Source: an uncultured Allorhizobium sp. (lineage in GTDB: Bacteria; Pseudomonadota; Alphaproteobacteria; Rhizobiales; Rhizobiaceae). From it: a stretch of 64,000 nt of DNA. A program made the translations under genes and the position numbers. Location: the NCBI GenBank assembly GCA_958439205.1, contig OY288189.1, positions 1 to 64,000 of the forward strand. Direction: 5' to 3'. Under the pieces are notes generated by a model that was not told the origin of the DNA, did no database searches, and saw only the letters and a program-made list of their open reading frames with translations. Below, piece by piece: positions 28,745-38,346 of the stretch (positions are counted from its first letter, which is position 1; every line of letters begins with the position of its first letter).

Positions 28745-28811
28745 GGGGCATCCTAAAGTCTGAGGGCATGAGGCTTGGAACGCGAGTTCACGTTTGTCAA
28801 GCAAGAGAGTG

Positions 28812-28841
28812 CTTGTCGGGTGCCGTGGGATTTCCCATATT
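28812..28841 (+). promoter_or_regulatory. Likely RpoH (sigma-32) promoter for hsp20
   Basis: CTTGTC (28812-28817) and CCCATATT (28834-28841) are spaced 16 bases apart, close to the heat-shock consensus CTTGAA/CCCCAT-T. It is about 47 bases before the start of the small heat shock gene. A 6-base stem CAAGCA/TGCTTG (28798-28815) overlaps the -35 region. Confidence 0.6.
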
Positions 28842-28888
28842 CCTGATGACTGAGGGACAGCCCATGGCGGGCCGAACAAGGGACTGCA

Positions 28889-29311
28889 ATGACGCGCACC
28901 AGACTACCGACCGAAGCCTTTCTCATCACATTCGATACCGGAGACGGCAGTGCGCTCAGGCGACCACGAGGCAGCGACGGTTATCCGCCCTATGATATCG
29001 AGCGCCTGCCCCCGCAGAAGGGGGTGGAACGGCTGCGCGTGACGCTTGCGGTCGCGGGCTTCGATGAAAACGAGCTGGATGTCAGCGTCGAGGCCAACCA
29101 GTTGGTGATCCGGGGCAAGCAGGCCGAGCGGGAAGAGGCGGACTATCTGTTTCGCGGCATTGCCTCGCGGCAGTTCCAGCGGGTCTTTGCGATCGAGGAT
29201 GGCATGGAGGTGATGGGGGCCTCGCTCAGAAACGGGCTGCTCGCAATCGAGATCATCCGGCACGATCCCGTTCATCTGGTAAGGAAAATTAACATCTCCA
29301 CCGCAGAATGA
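28889..29311 (+). CDS. Small heat shock protein, Hsp20/alpha-crystallin family
   Basis: ATP-independent holdase of 140 residues. The alpha-crystallin domain spans about 45-128 (ERLRVTLAVAGFDENELDVS, LVIRGKQAEREEADYLFRGI, FQRVFAIEDGMEVMGA) and the C-terminal tail includes the I-x-I motif in KINIST, which docks neighbouring subunits. AAGGGA ribosome-binding site before the ATG. A DUF1150 gene follows 49 bases later, a pairing common in rhizobia. Confidence 0.93.
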   Translation: MTRTRLPTEAFLITFDTGDGSALRRPRGSDGYPPYDIERLPPQKGVERLRVTLAVAGFDENELDVSVEANQLVIRGKQAEREEADYLFRGIASRQFQRVFAIEDGMEVMGASLRNGLLAIEIIRHDPVHLVRKINISTAE

Positions 29312-29360
29312 GACTTGCGGCGATGTTCGGCCGCCTCTCCCTCATTCGCGGAGGATCGGA

Positions 29361-29618
29361 ATGTTACTGAAAGAAGCCTCGTCCCGCCTGACCAAATCAG
29401 AGCTTGCGCATCTCGGTGCCGGCGAAGTGGGCTATATCCGGAAAATGAAGTCGGACGAAGTGTCCCGCTGCTTCCCGGAAGCACCGGAAATCGATCCGAC
29501 GTTGGACCTCTGGGCGCTGTTTGCGGCCGATGGCACACCCATTCTGCTCACGGACAATCGCTCCAGCACCTTCTTCAAGGCAGCGGAAGACGACCTGAAG
29601 ACCGTATCGCTGCACTGA
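29361..29618 (+). CDS. DUF1150-family small protein
   Basis: Acidic protein of 85 residues (AHLGAGEVGYIRKMKSDEV, then LWALFAADGTPILLTDNR) of the alphaproteobacterial DUF1150 family, function unknown. A strong GGAGGA site lies 6 bases before the ATG. Probably co-expressed with the adjacent hsp20. A TGCACT/AGTGCA hairpin spans the stop codon and a longer imperfect stem (29628-29662) reaches the end of convergent trmB. Confidence 0.85.
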   Translation: MLLKEASSRLTKSELAHLGAGEVGYIRKMKSDEVSRCFPEAPEIDPTLDLWALFAADGTPILLTDNRSSTFFKAAEDDLKTVSLH

Positions 29619-29658
29619 AGAGTGCAGCTGATCCCTCGCCGCCGAAGGCGGTGGCGAA

Positions 29659-30360
29659 TCAGCGCTTGCGGAATGTCAGATAGGCCGAGGAGCGGCCTTC
29701 ACGACGGGCCTTGGCCTCGTAGCGCGTACCCGGCCAGCCTTCATAGGGCGTGAGCCAGTCGGCCGCATTGCGGGCCGTCCATTCGAACCCACCATGATCG
29801 CGGCAGTGCTGCAGCGTCCAGTTGACATAGGTGTCGATGTCGGAGGCGAAGCAGAAGATGCCTTCCGGCTTCAGGACCTTGTGGAAGCGATCGAGGTTGA
29901 CCTGCGAGACGAAGCGGCGCTTCCAGTGGCGCTTTTTCGGCCAGGGATCGGCATATAGGAGATCGATCTGGTCAATCTGGCCTTCCGGCAACCAATCGAG
30001 CAATTGCGTCGCGTCGTCATCATAGACGCGAATGTTCTGCAATCCCTCGGCCTCGACGACCGCGAGCAGCTTTGCCATGGAATTGATGAAGGGTTCGACG
30101 CCGATGAAGCCGGTGGTCGGATTGGTGCGGGCGCGGTGAACGAGATGCTCCCCGCCCCCAAAGCCGATTTCGAGGCGGATCTTGTCGACGTGCAGAGGAA
30201 ACAGCGACTTGAGGTCTGCCGGCACCGGTGATGCCAGGTCGACCTTCAGCTCCGGCAGGATGGTTTCCATCCGCCCGACCTGCTGGTCGCGCAATGGCTT
30301 TCCCTTGCGTCGACCGAAGAAGGCTTCGGTCGACCTCGTCCTGCGTTCCTGTTCCGTCAT
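29659..30360 (-). CDS. trmB: tRNA (guanine-46-N7)-methyltransferase
   Basis: SAM-dependent enzyme of 233 residues. The SAM-binding [13 protein letters not shown] (about 65-77), [11 protein letters not shown], and the family signature [17 protein letters not shown] (about 132-148) are visible. It starts 5 bases after the end of metK, so the SAM synthetase and this SAM user are co-transcribed. Confidence 0.95.
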   Translation of the reverse strand: MTEQERRTRSTEAFFGRRKGKPLRDQQVGRMETILPELKVDLASPVPADLKSLFPLHVDKIRLEIGFGGGEHLVHRARTNPTTGFIGVEPFINSMAKLLAVVEAEGLQNIRVYDDDATQLLDWLPEGQIDQIDLLYADPWPKKRHWKRRFVSQVNLDRFHKVLKPEGIFCFASDIDTYVNWTLQHCRDHGGFEWTARNAADWLTPYEGWPGTRYEAKARREGRSSAYLTFRKR

Positions 30361-30365
30361 TCAGA

Positions 30366-31604
30366 TCAAGCCTTGATCGCATCCTTGAGCGGCTTGACCA
30401 GGTCCAGCTTCTCCCAGGAGAAGGAACCGTCGCGGCCAGCCTTACGGCCGAAATGGCCGTAGGCCGACGTCTTAGCATAGATCGGCTTGTTCAGGTCAAG
30501 ATGGCGGCGGATGCCCGATGGGGACAAGTCCATGACCTTGCGGATGCCGGCTTCGACCTCGTCCTCGGTCACCTTGCCGGTGCCATGCAGGTCGACATAG
30601 ATCGACAGCGGCTGGGCAATGCCAATGGCGTAGGAGATCTGGATCGTGCAACGGTCTGCGAGACCAGCGGCAACAACGTTCTTGGCGAGGTAACGGGCAG
30701 CGTAGGCTGCCGAACGGTCGACCTTGGTCGTGTCCTTGCCGGAGAAGGCGCCGCCACCATGGGGTGCTGCGCCGCCGTAGGTGTCGACGATGATCTTGCG
30801 GCCCGTGAGGCCTGCGTCACCATCCGGACCGCCGATGACGAACTTGCCGGTAGGGTTGATGTACCAGGCGCAGTCGTCGGCGATCTTCAGTTCGCCCAGC
30901 GCTTCGCGGATATAGGGCTCAACGACCTGGCGGACCTTCTTGGAATCCCAGCTCTCGTCGAGATGCTGGGTGGAGAGAACGATCGAGGTAGCTTCAGCCG
31001 GCTTGCCGTCGACGTAACGGACGGTGACCTGGCTCTTGGCGTCCGGGCCGAGCTTGCCGACATCGCCTTCACCCTTCTTACGGGCGGTCGACAGCGTCTG
31101 CAGGATCTTGTGCGAATAGTAGATCGGAGCCGGCATCAGGTCCGGCGTTTCCTTGCAGGCGTAACCGAACATGATGCCCTGGTCGCCAGCGCCTTCGCTG
31201 TTCGTGCTATCGGCAGCCTTGTCGACGCCCTGAGCAATGTGGGCGGACTGGAAGTGCAGGAGCACGTCGATCTTGGCCGTCTTCCAGTGGAAGCCGTCCT
31301 GCTCGTAGCCGATATCACGGATCGCCTTGCGGGCGGCGGACTTGAACTTGGCCGGGTTGATGACCTCATTGCCGTTCTTGTCGGTCTTCATCAGGCTCGG
31401 GGGAAGACGGACTTCACCGGCGATGACGACGCGATTGGTGGTGGCGAGGGTTTCGCAGGCGATGCGCACGGTCCAGGGATCCACCCCGGTCTTGGCCGCT
31501 TCACGATAAACGAGATCGACGATTTCGTCGGAAATTCGGTCACAAACCTTGTCCGGGTGACCTTCGGAAACGGATTCGCTGGTGAAGAGGTAGTTTGCGC
31601 GCAT
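30366..31604 (-). CDS. metK: S-adenosylmethionine synthetase
   Basis: Makes S-adenosylmethionine from methionine and ATP. The 412-residue protein begins [20 protein letters not shown] and contains [12 protein letters not shown] and GGGAFSGKD, the ATP-binding motifs. GAGGGGA precedes the ATG; the frame is open 24 codons further but without support. An XRE-type regulator gene lies upstream in the same direction with its own terminator, and a near-perfect palindrome (31674-31695) sits in the metK leader or promoter. I saw no recognisable SAM riboswitch. Confidence 0.97.
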   Translation of the reverse strand: MRANYLFTSESVSEGHPDKVCDRISDEIVDLVYREAAKTGVDPWTVRIACETLATTNRVVIAGEVRLPPSLMKTDKNGNEVINPAKFKSAARKAIRDIGYEQDGFHWKTAKIDVLLHFQSAHIAQGVDKAADSTNSEGAGDQGIMFGYACKETPDLMPAPIYYSHKILQTLSTARKKGEGDVGKLGPDAKSQVTVRYVDGKPAEATSIVLSTQHLDESWDSKKVRQVVEPYIREALGELKIADDCAWYINPTGKFVIGGPDGDAGLTGRKIIVDTYGGAAPHGGGAFSGKDTTKVDRSAAYAARYLAKNVVAAGLADRCTIQISYAIGIAQPLSIYVDLHGTGKVTEDEVEAGIRKVMDLSPSGIRRHLDLNKPIYAKTSAYGHFGRKAGRDGSFSWEKLDLVKPLKDAIKA

Positions 31605-31673
31605 CGGGATTCCCCTCAAAGTATGGATTTCGGCATCGTTACTCAGTTCAAGCGACGATGACAAGGACACAAC

Positions 31674-31695
31674 CACATAAATATATCTTTATGTG
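31674..31695. promoter_or_regulatory. Palindromic operator candidate upstream of metK
   Basis: Arms CACATAAA (31674-31681) and TTTATGTG (31688-31695) are exact reverse complements around TATATC, giving a 22-base palindrome with only one mismatched pair. It is AT-rich in a GC-rich region, about 70 bases before the metK start. It has the form of a binding site for a dimeric repressor; ArsR-family SahR-type regulators of methionine-cycle genes are one known class that could use such a site. Confidence 0.55.
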
Positions 31696-31720
31696 AGTAA
31701 ACATTTCCTTCCATGCGCAT

Positions 31721-31744
31721 AAAAAAAGCGGCCCTGCGGCCGCT
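31721..31744 (-). terminator. Intrinsic terminator after the XRE regulator gene
   Basis: Arms AGCGGCC (31727-31733) and GGCCGCT (31738-31744) with a 4-base loop; on the minus strand it is followed by seven T. It lies 24 bases past the stop of the regulator gene and should separate it from metK. Confidence 0.85.
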
Positions 31745-31767
31745 CTCTTTGTCAGGGATAATTAAGC

Positions 31768-32187
31768 TCACTCGCTGTCGGCTTCGGCCGCCAATGCCTT
31801 GACCAGATCGACGATCTTGCGGCGAACCTTGGCGTCGCCAATCTTGACGAAAGCGCGGTTGAGCTGGAGCCCTTCCGAGGAGGACAGGAAGTCGACCACG
31901 TAGTTGGAGCTCGATGCTTCTGCCATGCCGGTCGCGTTGGACGGCTGGTCGCCAGGCGCATCCTCGAAGAAGAAGGAAACCGGTACAGTCAGAATGTTGG
32001 AGATGTTCTGAAGGCGGCTGGCGCCGACACGGTTGGTACCCTTTTCGTATTTCTGGATCTGCTGGAAGGTGATCCCGAGGCTTTCACCAAGCTTTTCCTG
32101 GCTCATGCCAAGCATCGTACGACGAAGGCGAATCCGGCTCCCGACGTGGATGTCAATCGGGTTCGGCTTCTTCTTGTTCTCGATCAT
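31768..32187 (-). CDS. XRE-family transcriptional regulator (PraR-like)
   Basis: DNA-binding protein of 139 residues with a helix-turn-helix at about 16-68 (RIRLRRTMLGMSQEKLGESL, then ITFQQIQKYEKGTNRVGASR), followed by a short linker and a C-terminal helical tail (KIVDLVKALAAEA). Size and position between lnt and metK match the rhizobial regulator PraR, described as affecting biofilm and surface genes; assignment is by resemblance and recalled position. AT-rich upstream DNA with no other gene. Confidence 0.85.
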   Translation of the reverse strand: MIENKKKPNPIDIHVGSRIRLRRTMLGMSQEKLGESLGITFQQIQKYEKGTNRVGASRLQNISNILTVPVSFFFEDAPGDQPSNATGMAEASSSNYVVDFLSSSEGLQLNRAFVKIGDAKVRRKIVDLVKALAAEADSE

Positions 32188-32334
32188 TAATGTCGTCCTG
32201 ACAAATTGTTGGCGTTGCGACCCTAACCCGATGCCCGCCTAACGATAACGAGACGTTGTGCTCGCCGTAGATGATCTTTCAGCATACTTGCAGATTACCG
32301 GTCTAAGCCACTATGCAATTTTAGGGGTTTTTGG

Positions 32335-33924
32335 TCAATTCGTGCGCCTAATAAAACCCAGACTAGAAAAGCCGGCCATCAGAATCATCGCGCCGACGAC
32401 CAACCAAAGGTTTAAAGCGTGATTATAGCCGGCTCGAATTGGAACAGAATTGACACTGAGAGTTGCATCAACAGCTCCAACGGTGTTCAAAGAAAGTCCC
32501 TGAACGATACGCCCGAGCGGATCGATAACTGCCGAAATACCGTTGTTCGCCACCCGAATCAGCGGCACGCCTGTTTCAACGGCCCTGAGCCGGGACTGCA
32601 GGAAGTGCTGGTAAGGACCCGGGGTCGTCCCGAACCAGGCGTCGTTCGTGACGTTCAAAATGGCACTCGCACCGGCAAGATCCGATGCAACCTCACCCGG
32701 AAAAATCGCCTCATAGCAGATCAGCGGATAGAACCCGATGCCGGAGGGAAGCTTCAAGGGGGTGCGGCTCGAGGCTGCGGTGAAGCCACCCGGAAGGCTG
32801 ATCACTTCCTCGATGCCAACCTGCCGGAGCAGGTCTTCGAAGGGGACGTATTCGCCGAACGGCGTCAGGTGAACCTTGTCGCTGGCGCCAAGGATCTGCC
32901 CCTTGTCATCGATCATGTAGACCGAATTGTAATAGAGCGGCGGCTGACCTGCCCCACGCTCCTCGGCACGGACCGCTCCCGTGAGCAGTATCTGGCCATC
33001 CTGCAGAACATCGCCGATGCGCACCAGGGCATCGGGGTTCTCGGTCAGGATGAAGGGCACGGAGGTTTCTGGCCAGACGATCACGTCCGGCCGCTTGCTG
33101 CCCTCTTCCGGCGCCGCGGCAGTGAGCGCCAGATGTTTCTCGAAGATACCGATGCGATCGGTGTTTTCCATCTTCTGCGATTGATCGATCGACGGCTGGA
33201 CAAGGCGGACAGTGACAGTGGTGTCCCCTTCCTTTGGCGGGTCGACGTAGAGGCGGAAAGCGCCGTATCCCAGATGAGCGAACAGAAGCGTGCCGGCCAG
33301 CAGCAGACCGGGCCAGGCACCCCGGCGCGTGCCCAGCAGCGCCGGGCTTGCGAAGACAAAAACGGCAAGCGGCGTGATGGCGAGAATGCCGAGCACATGG
33401 CTCGACTGCATCATCAAGGGTACGGGCATCGCGGCGTAGCCGATGGCATTCCAGGGAAAGCCGGTCGCAACAAAGCTACGAAGCCATTCCAGCAGGCCAA
33501 ACGCTGCGGCAAGCGCTGCAATCCGCCCCATGCCGTCGGACCAGACAAGGCGGGCGAGCAAGGTTGCCAGGCCGTAGAAGATGGCAAGGACCGCCGGCAG
33601 ACCGAGAACCGCGAGCGGGATCGCCCAGGCGAATTCCTCCGCCTCCAAGAGAAGGGCATTGCCGAGCCACCAGAGGCCGCAGACAAAATAGCCCAGGCCG
33701 AAGAGCCAGCCGATCCAGAAGGAAGACGAAAAACCCGCACGCCCGGTCTCGGCATTGCCTGTCGCGCCGTCGAGCAGCCAGACAAGCAGCGTGAACGACA
33801 CGAACATCGCAGCGAAGATGTTGAATGGCGGAAGCGCCAGCGCCCCGATCGCTCCTGCGAGAATGGCGAGGCCTGCTCGCCTCACGCCCCACAACAGCAG
33901 GATCCTCGCTGCCAAAGCCTGCAT
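32335..33924 (-). CDS. lnt: Apolipoprotein N-acyltransferase
   Basis: Last step of lipoprotein maturation, acylating the N-terminal cysteine in the inner membrane. The 529-residue protein has about six N-terminal membrane helices (to about 225), then a nitrilase-fold periplasmic domain with the catalytic triad Glu286 (VWPETSVPF), Lys350 (DKVHLTPFGEYVPF) and Cys403 (LICYEAIFPG), and a final C-terminal helix. The ATG at 33924 is preceded by AAGGGG at proper spacing; a GTG two codons earlier is less likely. LspA, the preceding enzyme, is encoded at 56309-56800. Confidence 0.95.
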   Translation of the reverse strand: MQALAARILLLWGVRRAGLAILAGAIGALALPPFNIFAAMFVSFTLLVWLLDGATGNAETGRAGFSSSFWIGWLFGLGYFVCGLWWLGNALLLEAEEFAWAIPLAVLGLPAVLAIFYGLATLLARLVWSDGMGRIAALAAAFGLLEWLRSFVATGFPWNAIGYAAMPVPLMMQSSHVLGILAITPLAVFVFASPALLGTRRGAWPGLLLAGTLLFAHLGYGAFRLYVDPPKEGDTTVTVRLVQPSIDQSQKMENTDRIGIFEKHLALTAAAPEEGSKRPDVIVWPETSVPFILTENPDALVRIGDVLQDGQILLTGAVRAEERGAGQPPLYYNSVYMIDDKGQILGASDKVHLTPFGEYVPFEDLLRQVGIEEVISLPGGFTAASSRTPLKLPSGIGFYPLICYEAIFPGEVASDLAGASAILNVTNDAWFGTTPGPYQHFLQSRLRAVETGVPLIRVANNGISAVIDPLGRIVQGLSLNTVGAVDATLSVNSVPIRAGYNHALNLWLVVGAMILMAGFSSLGFIRRTN

Positions 33925-34014
33925 ATCCACCCCTTATGACCGCGAATCAACCGCAGGCAGTCTCCCAAAAAACGGGAGCTGTGTCGCGGTCTTCGCGTGG
34001 GTGCAGCCCGACCG

Positions 34015-35316
34015 TCAGATTGACGGCCGGTCGGTGCTTTCCAGCGGGGTCTCGACGCTCTCGGCGACCGGTTCGTCCGATGGCTCTGAGGACTTTACCC
34101 CGGCCTTGGTGGCACGAGGCTTCGCCGGTGCCTTGGCCCGGGCCTTGGGTGCGGTCTCTGCCTGCGCGGGAGCCTCCGCCTTGGCCGTCTTGGTATCGAC
34201 GTCGCCATCGGCGCGGGTATCAACCTCGCCCTTCGTGGCCGAGCGGCGACGGGCGCCTGCGCGCTTGCGGGCAACGCGAACGCGCTTGATGCGGCGTGGA
34301 TCGGCATCGAGGATGTGGAACTCGAAGCCGGCAAGCGCCTGAACGACCTCGCCACGGGCCGGGATGCGGCCGAGCGCGGAGAAGATCAGGCCGCCCAGCG
34401 TGTCGACGTCTTCCAAGCGATCCTTGATATCGAAATCCGGGCCAATCGCCTCGGCGATCTCTTCCAGTTCGACGCGTGCGTCGGCGACGATCACGTCGTC
34501 GGAGACGCGGCTGAACATGACTTCTTCATCGTCGTGTTCATCATCGATATCGCCGATGACCATCTCGACGATGTCCTCGTGGCTGACGAGACCATCGGTG
34601 CCGCCATACTCGTCGATGACCAAAGCCATCTGGGTGCGGGCGGCCTGCATGCGGGTCATCAGGTCAGAGGCGAGCATCGAAGGGGGCACGAAGAGGATGG
34701 AGCGGATAATGCCAGCTTCGGCGACCGTCTTGCTGAGATCGATGCGGGCGAGATCGAAGTCCATCTTGGGCTTCGCCGGCGACTTCTCGACCTTTTCCGT
34801 CTTCTCGGCACCATTTGGGGCTGCCGCGGACTTTGCGACCCGCTTACGGCTGCGGGCCTGCTTGGTGACATAGGACAGGAGGTCGCGGATGTGGACCATG
34901 CCGCGCGGGTCATCCAGCGTCTCGGCGTATACCGGCATACGCGAGCGGCCGGAGACATCGAAGATGGTCATGAGTTCGCCAATGGTGACGCTCTGATCGA
35001 CCGCCTCGATATCGACGCGCGGGACCATTATGTCCTCAACGCGCACTTCCCGGAAGCGCAGGATGTTGTGAAGCATCGCCCGCTCTTCGGGCGTGAAGGC
35101 CTCGCCCAAGCTCGCATCAGCTTTCAGCGCGACGGTTAAGTCCTCGCGCAGGCTGGTGGAGGAGGAAGGTTTCAGGATACGGCCCAGGCGGGCCCAGAAG
35201 GAAGGGTGTTGTCGGGCCGAGCTTTCCGCTCGGGAAGGACTACTGCCCTCTTCGGAAGACGCTCCCTCGTTACCCTCTTTGGCCTCGGGGGCCGTTCTCG
35301 TCGCAAAATCGGTCAT
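34015..35316 (-). CDS. CorC/HlyC-type CBS-domain protein with long basic tail
   Basis: Protein of 433 residues lacking membrane segments: an acidic/serine-rich N-terminus, a CBS pair (about 85-235, starting VEDIMVPRVDIEAVD and including FDVSGRSRMPVYAETLDDPR), and a CorC_HlyC transporter-associated domain (about 255-335). An insertion rich in Lys/Ala (about 150-180) splits the CBS pair, and the last 90 residues are a low-complexity basic then Ala/Pro/Lys/Glu tail. The family is linked to magnesium/cobalt efflux in E. coli, but most members are uncharacterised. It is in the phoH-ybeY-corC-lnt order typical of many proteobacteria. Confidence 0.88.
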   Translation of the reverse strand: MTDFATRTAPEAKEGNEGASSEEGSSPSRAESSARQHPSFWARLGRILKPSSSTSLREDLTVALKADASLGEAFTPEERAMLHNILRFREVRVEDIMVPRVDIEAVDQSVTIGELMTIFDVSGRSRMPVYAETLDDPRGMVHIRDLLSYVTKQARSRKRVAKSAAAPNGAEKTEKVEKSPAKPKMDFDLARIDLSKTVAEAGIIRSILFVPPSMLASDLMTRMQAARTQMALVIDEYGGTDGLVSHEDIVEMVIGDIDDEHDDEEVMFSRVSDDVIVADARVELEEIAEAIGPDFDIKDRLEDVDTLGGLIFSALGRIPARGEVVQALAGFEFHILDADPRRIKRVRVARKRAGARRRSATKGEVDTRADGDVDTKTAKAEAPAQAETAPKARAKAPAKPRATKAGVKSSEPSDEPVAESVETPLESTDRPSI

Positions 35317-35328
35317 TGTTCCAAACTA

Positions 35329-35835
35329 TCAGATCGGGTCTTGTCCCGCATAGGGGTCAGATAGGCCAAGTTCCGCCAGAATGCGAGTCTCCAGCGATTC
35401 CATTTTCTCTGCATCGTCAATTTCGATGTGATCATAGCCGAAGAGATGCAGGAATCCGTGGACCATCAAATGGGTCAGATGGTCCTCGAAACTCTTGTCG
35501 AGTTCGACTGCCTCGCGCTCGACTGTCTCTCGCGCGATGATGATATCGCCCAGCATCGGACCGGGCATCTTTCCCGGTGTCACCGGGAAGGCGGGGAAGG
35601 ACAGGACGTTGGTCGGCTTGTCCTTGTTGCGCCATTCGGCATTGATCTCGCGGATCATGTCGTCATCGCCGAAGACGAGCGAGACCTCCGTCGGCTGCTT
35701 CGGGAAGGGCTGGCTTTCCTTGGCCGCCATATAGGTTTCGGCCGTGCCGAGCACGCGAAGGGCCAAAGCCTCCAGCGCGGTCTCGTCTGCCCAACCGTCT
35801 GCCTCGACGGCGATCTGTATGTCCAACTGGCTCAT
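35329..35835 (-). CDS. ybeY: Endoribonuclease YbeY
   Basis: Zinc-dependent rRNA-maturation and quality-control RNase, 168 residues. The signature HGFLHLFGYDH (about 129-139) supplies the three histidine ligands, preceded by the conserved VLSFPAF region. It begins 20 bases after phoH and ends 12 bases before the CorC-type gene. Confidence 0.95.
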   Translation of the reverse strand: MSQLDIQIAVEADGWADETALEALALRVLGTAETYMAAKESQPFPKQPTEVSLVFGDDDMIREINAEWRNKDKPTNVLSFPAFPVTPGKMPGPMLGDIIIARETVEREAVELDKSFEDHLTHLMVHGFLHLFGYDHIEIDDAEKMESLETRILAELGLSDPYAGQDPI

Positions 35836-35855
35836 CGTTTGATCGCAGAGCGGGC

Positions 35856-36911
35856 TCAGTGCTCGCTCTGCTCGCTCTCGTCCTGTACCTTGTACTTGGC
35901 GTCATAGGCCTGCACGATGCGGCCAACAAGCGGGTGGCGCACCACATCCGTATCCTTGAAGCGCACGACAGACACGCCTTCCACGCCCTTCAGCACCTGC
36001 AAGGCCTCGACGAGGCCGGAGGTTACACCGCGCGGCAGGTCGACCTGGCTCGGGTCGCCGGTGATGATCATGCGGCCGTTTTCGCCAAGACGGGTGAGGA
36101 ACATCTTCATCTGCATCGATGTGGTGTTCTGTGCTTCGTCGAGGATGATGGCGGCATTCGCAAGCGTGCGGCCGCGCATGAAGGCGAGCGGTGCGATTTC
36201 GATGACGCCGGCGGTGATCGCACGTTCGACCTTGTCGCCGGGGATCATGTCGTAGAGCGCGTCATAGAGTGGGCGGAGATACGGATCGACCTTTTCCTTC
36301 ATGTCGCCCGGCAGGAAGCCAAGGCGCTCACCGGCTTCAACGGCCGGACGGGTCAGCACGATGCGGTCGACAATACCGCGTTCCAGCAACTGGGCCGCAT
36401 GGGCAACAGCGAGATAGGTCTTGCCGGTACCGGCCGGGCCGACGCCGAAGACCATTTCCGACCGTTCCAGCGCCCGCATATAGGCGTCCTGGGTGGGCGT
36501 GCGGGCAGCGATGGTCTTTTTGCGGGTGGAGATCTGCGCCATGGAGAGCTTGGCCTTGCGTTCCAGCGTCGGCAGCGTGAGCTGGTCGTCAGCGGCCACT
36601 GCCATGCGGATTGCACCTTCGACATCGGAGGCTTCGACCGAGCCGCCACTCTGCAGACGGGCGTAGAGGAAATCGAGTGCACGGCGGGCCTGGTTGGTCG
36701 CCTGGAGTTCGCCCGTAATTGCAACCGAGTTGCCGCGGGCATGGGCCTCGATCTGGAGGCGCTGCTCGAGCAATTTCAGATGTTGGTCGAACTGGCCGAA
36801 AAGCTCGCTCGCAAGCCTGTTATTCTCGAACGTCAAGATGAAGTGATTGGCGTCGGTCGCAGGGTTGCGGACATTGCGCGAGGGTGAAGAAACCACTTCT
36901 GTTGCGTTCAA
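35856..36911 (-). CDS. phoH: PhoH-family ATPase
   Basis: Cytoplasmic P-loop protein of 351 residues: N-terminal KH-like part (about 25-110), Walker A GPAGTGKTYLA (about 157-167), the stretch RPAVEAGERLGFLPGDMKEK, Walker B-like AIILDEAQNTT, and TGDPSQVDLP. PhoH proteins usually sit next to ybeY and probably act in RNA metabolism; the exact reaction is not established. Expressed with miaB upstream and ybeY downstream. Confidence 0.93.
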   Translation of the reverse strand: MNATEVVSSPSRNVRNPATDANHFILTFENNRLASELFGQFDQHLKLLEQRLQIEAHARGNSVAITGELQATNQARRALDFLYARLQSGGSVEASDVEGAIRMAVAADDQLTLPTLERKAKLSMAQISTRKKTIAARTPTQDAYMRALERSEMVFGVGPAGTGKTYLAVAHAAQLLERGIVDRIVLTRPAVEAGERLGFLPGDMKEKVDPYLRPLYDALYDMIPGDKVERAITAGVIEIAPLAFMRGRTLANAAIILDEAQNTTSMQMKMFLTRLGENGRMIITGDPSQVDLPRGVTSGLVEALQVLKGVEGVSVVRFKDTDVVRHPLVGRIVQAYDAKYKVQDESEQSEH

Positions 36912-36951
36912 GCGATCAGGCTCCTGTTGCGATCAGGTTCAGGCCCTCACT

Positions 36952-38346
36952 CTAACCCTCTGCCACCTCGGCAAACAAGCTGTTTGGGCCGGCTGCGGTG
37001 ATTCGTACCTGTATAATGTCACCGATTTGCGATGACATTGCATCAACATTCACAGACTGCAGCCAAGGCGAGCGTCCAATCAGCTGCCCCGGCATGCGGC
37101 CCGGCTTCTCCAGGAGCAGATCCATGGTCTTGCCGACCATCGACTGCATGAAGGCCTGCTGCTGTTCCAGCAACAGCGCCTGGAGCCGTGCCAGGCGTTC
37201 CGTCTTCACATCCTCGGCCACGTGGTCTGGCAGATCGGCACCGGGTGTTCCGGGACGTGTCGAATACTTAAACGAATAAGCCTGCGCGTAGTTCACTTCG
37301 CGCACGAGGGCCATCGTGTCTTCGAAATCCTGATCCGTCTCGCCGGGGAACCCGACGATGAAATCGCCCGAAAGGGCGATATCGGGACGAACGGAGCGAA
37401 TGCGCTCGATGAGGGCGACATATTCGGACGCCTTGTGGCGGCGGTTCATCGCCTTCAGGATCCGGTCGGAGCCAGCCTGCACCGGCAGATGCAGATAGGG
37501 CATCAGCATCCGGAGATCGCGATGGGCCTCGATCAGGCGGTCATCCATGTCGCGCGGGTGGCTCGTCGTATAGCGCAGCCGGGCGAGGCCCGGGATCTCG
37601 GCAAGCTTGTAAAGGAGGTCGCCAAGGCCGATCGCCCTGCCTGTCTCGTCTTCGCCATGCCAGGCGTTGACGTTCTGGCCGAGTAAGGTCAGCTCGCGCA
37701 CGCCTGATAAAACGAGGCGACGGGCTTCCGTCAGCAACTGGCTGAGCGGGCGGGAGACTTCGGAGCCACGGGTATAAGGCACGACGCAGAAGGTGCAGAA
37801 CTTGTCGCAGCCTTCCTGGACCGTGAGGAAGGCGGTGACCGAGCGCGGCTTGCCGATGACCTTTGTCGGATCCGGCAGGTGCTCGAACTTGTCTTCCAGC
37901 GCATATTCGGTATCGACCACGCGCTCACCGGCGCGGGCCTTGTGCAGCGCCTGCGGCAGGCGGTGATAGGTCTGCGGGCCAATGACCACGTCAACGGCAG
38001 GCTCACGGCGGGAGATCTCCTCGCCTTCGGCCTGGGCGACGCAACCGGCGACGCCGATCATGAATTCCTTGCCTTCAGCCGCACGCACCTTCTTGTGCTC
38101 GCGCAGACGGCCCAGCGCTGAATAGACCTTTTCGGCGGCCTTTTCGCGGATATGGCAGGTATTGAGCAGGACGAGATCGGCCTCTTCCATGACCTCGGTC
38201 GGGGCATAACCATCTGCCGCCAGGGCATCAGCCATGCGGCCGCTGTCGTAGACGTTCATCTGGCAGCCATAGGTCTTGATGAAGACCTTGCGCGTATTGG
38301 CGCCCGGCGCCGGGGTATCGGTGATGCTCGCGGTTTCCTGGGTCAT
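36952..38346 (-). CDS. miaB: tRNA-2-methylthio-N6-dimethylallyladenosine synthase
   Basis: Radical-SAM enzyme that adds a methylthio group to i6A37 of tRNA. In 464 residues: UPF0004 domain with [15 protein letters not shown] (first cluster), the radical SAM motif CDKFCTFC (CxxxCxxC) near residue 183, PYTRGSE, and a C-terminal TRAM domain. Supplies from metK nearby are its cofactor. It is followed by phoH 40 bases later. Confidence 0.96.
   Translation of the reverse strand: MTQETASITDTPAPGANTRKVFIKTYGCQMNVYDSGRMADALAADGYAPTEVMEEADLVLLNTCHIREKAAEKVYSALGRLREHKKVRAAEGKEFMIGVAGCVAQAEGEEISRREPAVDVVIGPQTYHRLPQALHKARAGERVVDTEYALEDKFEHLPDPTKVIGKPRSVTAFLTVQEGCDKFCTFCVVPYTRGSEVSRPLSQLLTEARRLVLSGVRELTLLGQNVNAWHGEDETGRAIGLGDLLYKLAEIPGLARLRYTTSHPRDMDDRLIEAHRDLRMLMPYLHLPVQAGSDRILKAMNRRHKASEYVALIERIRSVRPDIALSGDFIVGFPGETDQDFEDTMALVREVNYAQAYSFKYSTRPGTPGADLPDHVAEDVKTERLARLQALLLEQQQAFMQSMVGKTMDLLLEKPGRMPGQLIGRSPWLQSVNVDAMSSQIGDIIQVRITAAGPNSLFAEVAEG

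Noticed and set aside
30228-31661. 477-codon plus-strand frame over trmB and metK
   Set aside because: Antisense shadow of metK; no start signal and no recognisable domain.
31605-31767. SAM riboswitch upstream of metK
   Set aside because: I looked for a SAM-I or SAM-II type pattern and saw only a symmetric palindrome and the terminator of the upstream gene.
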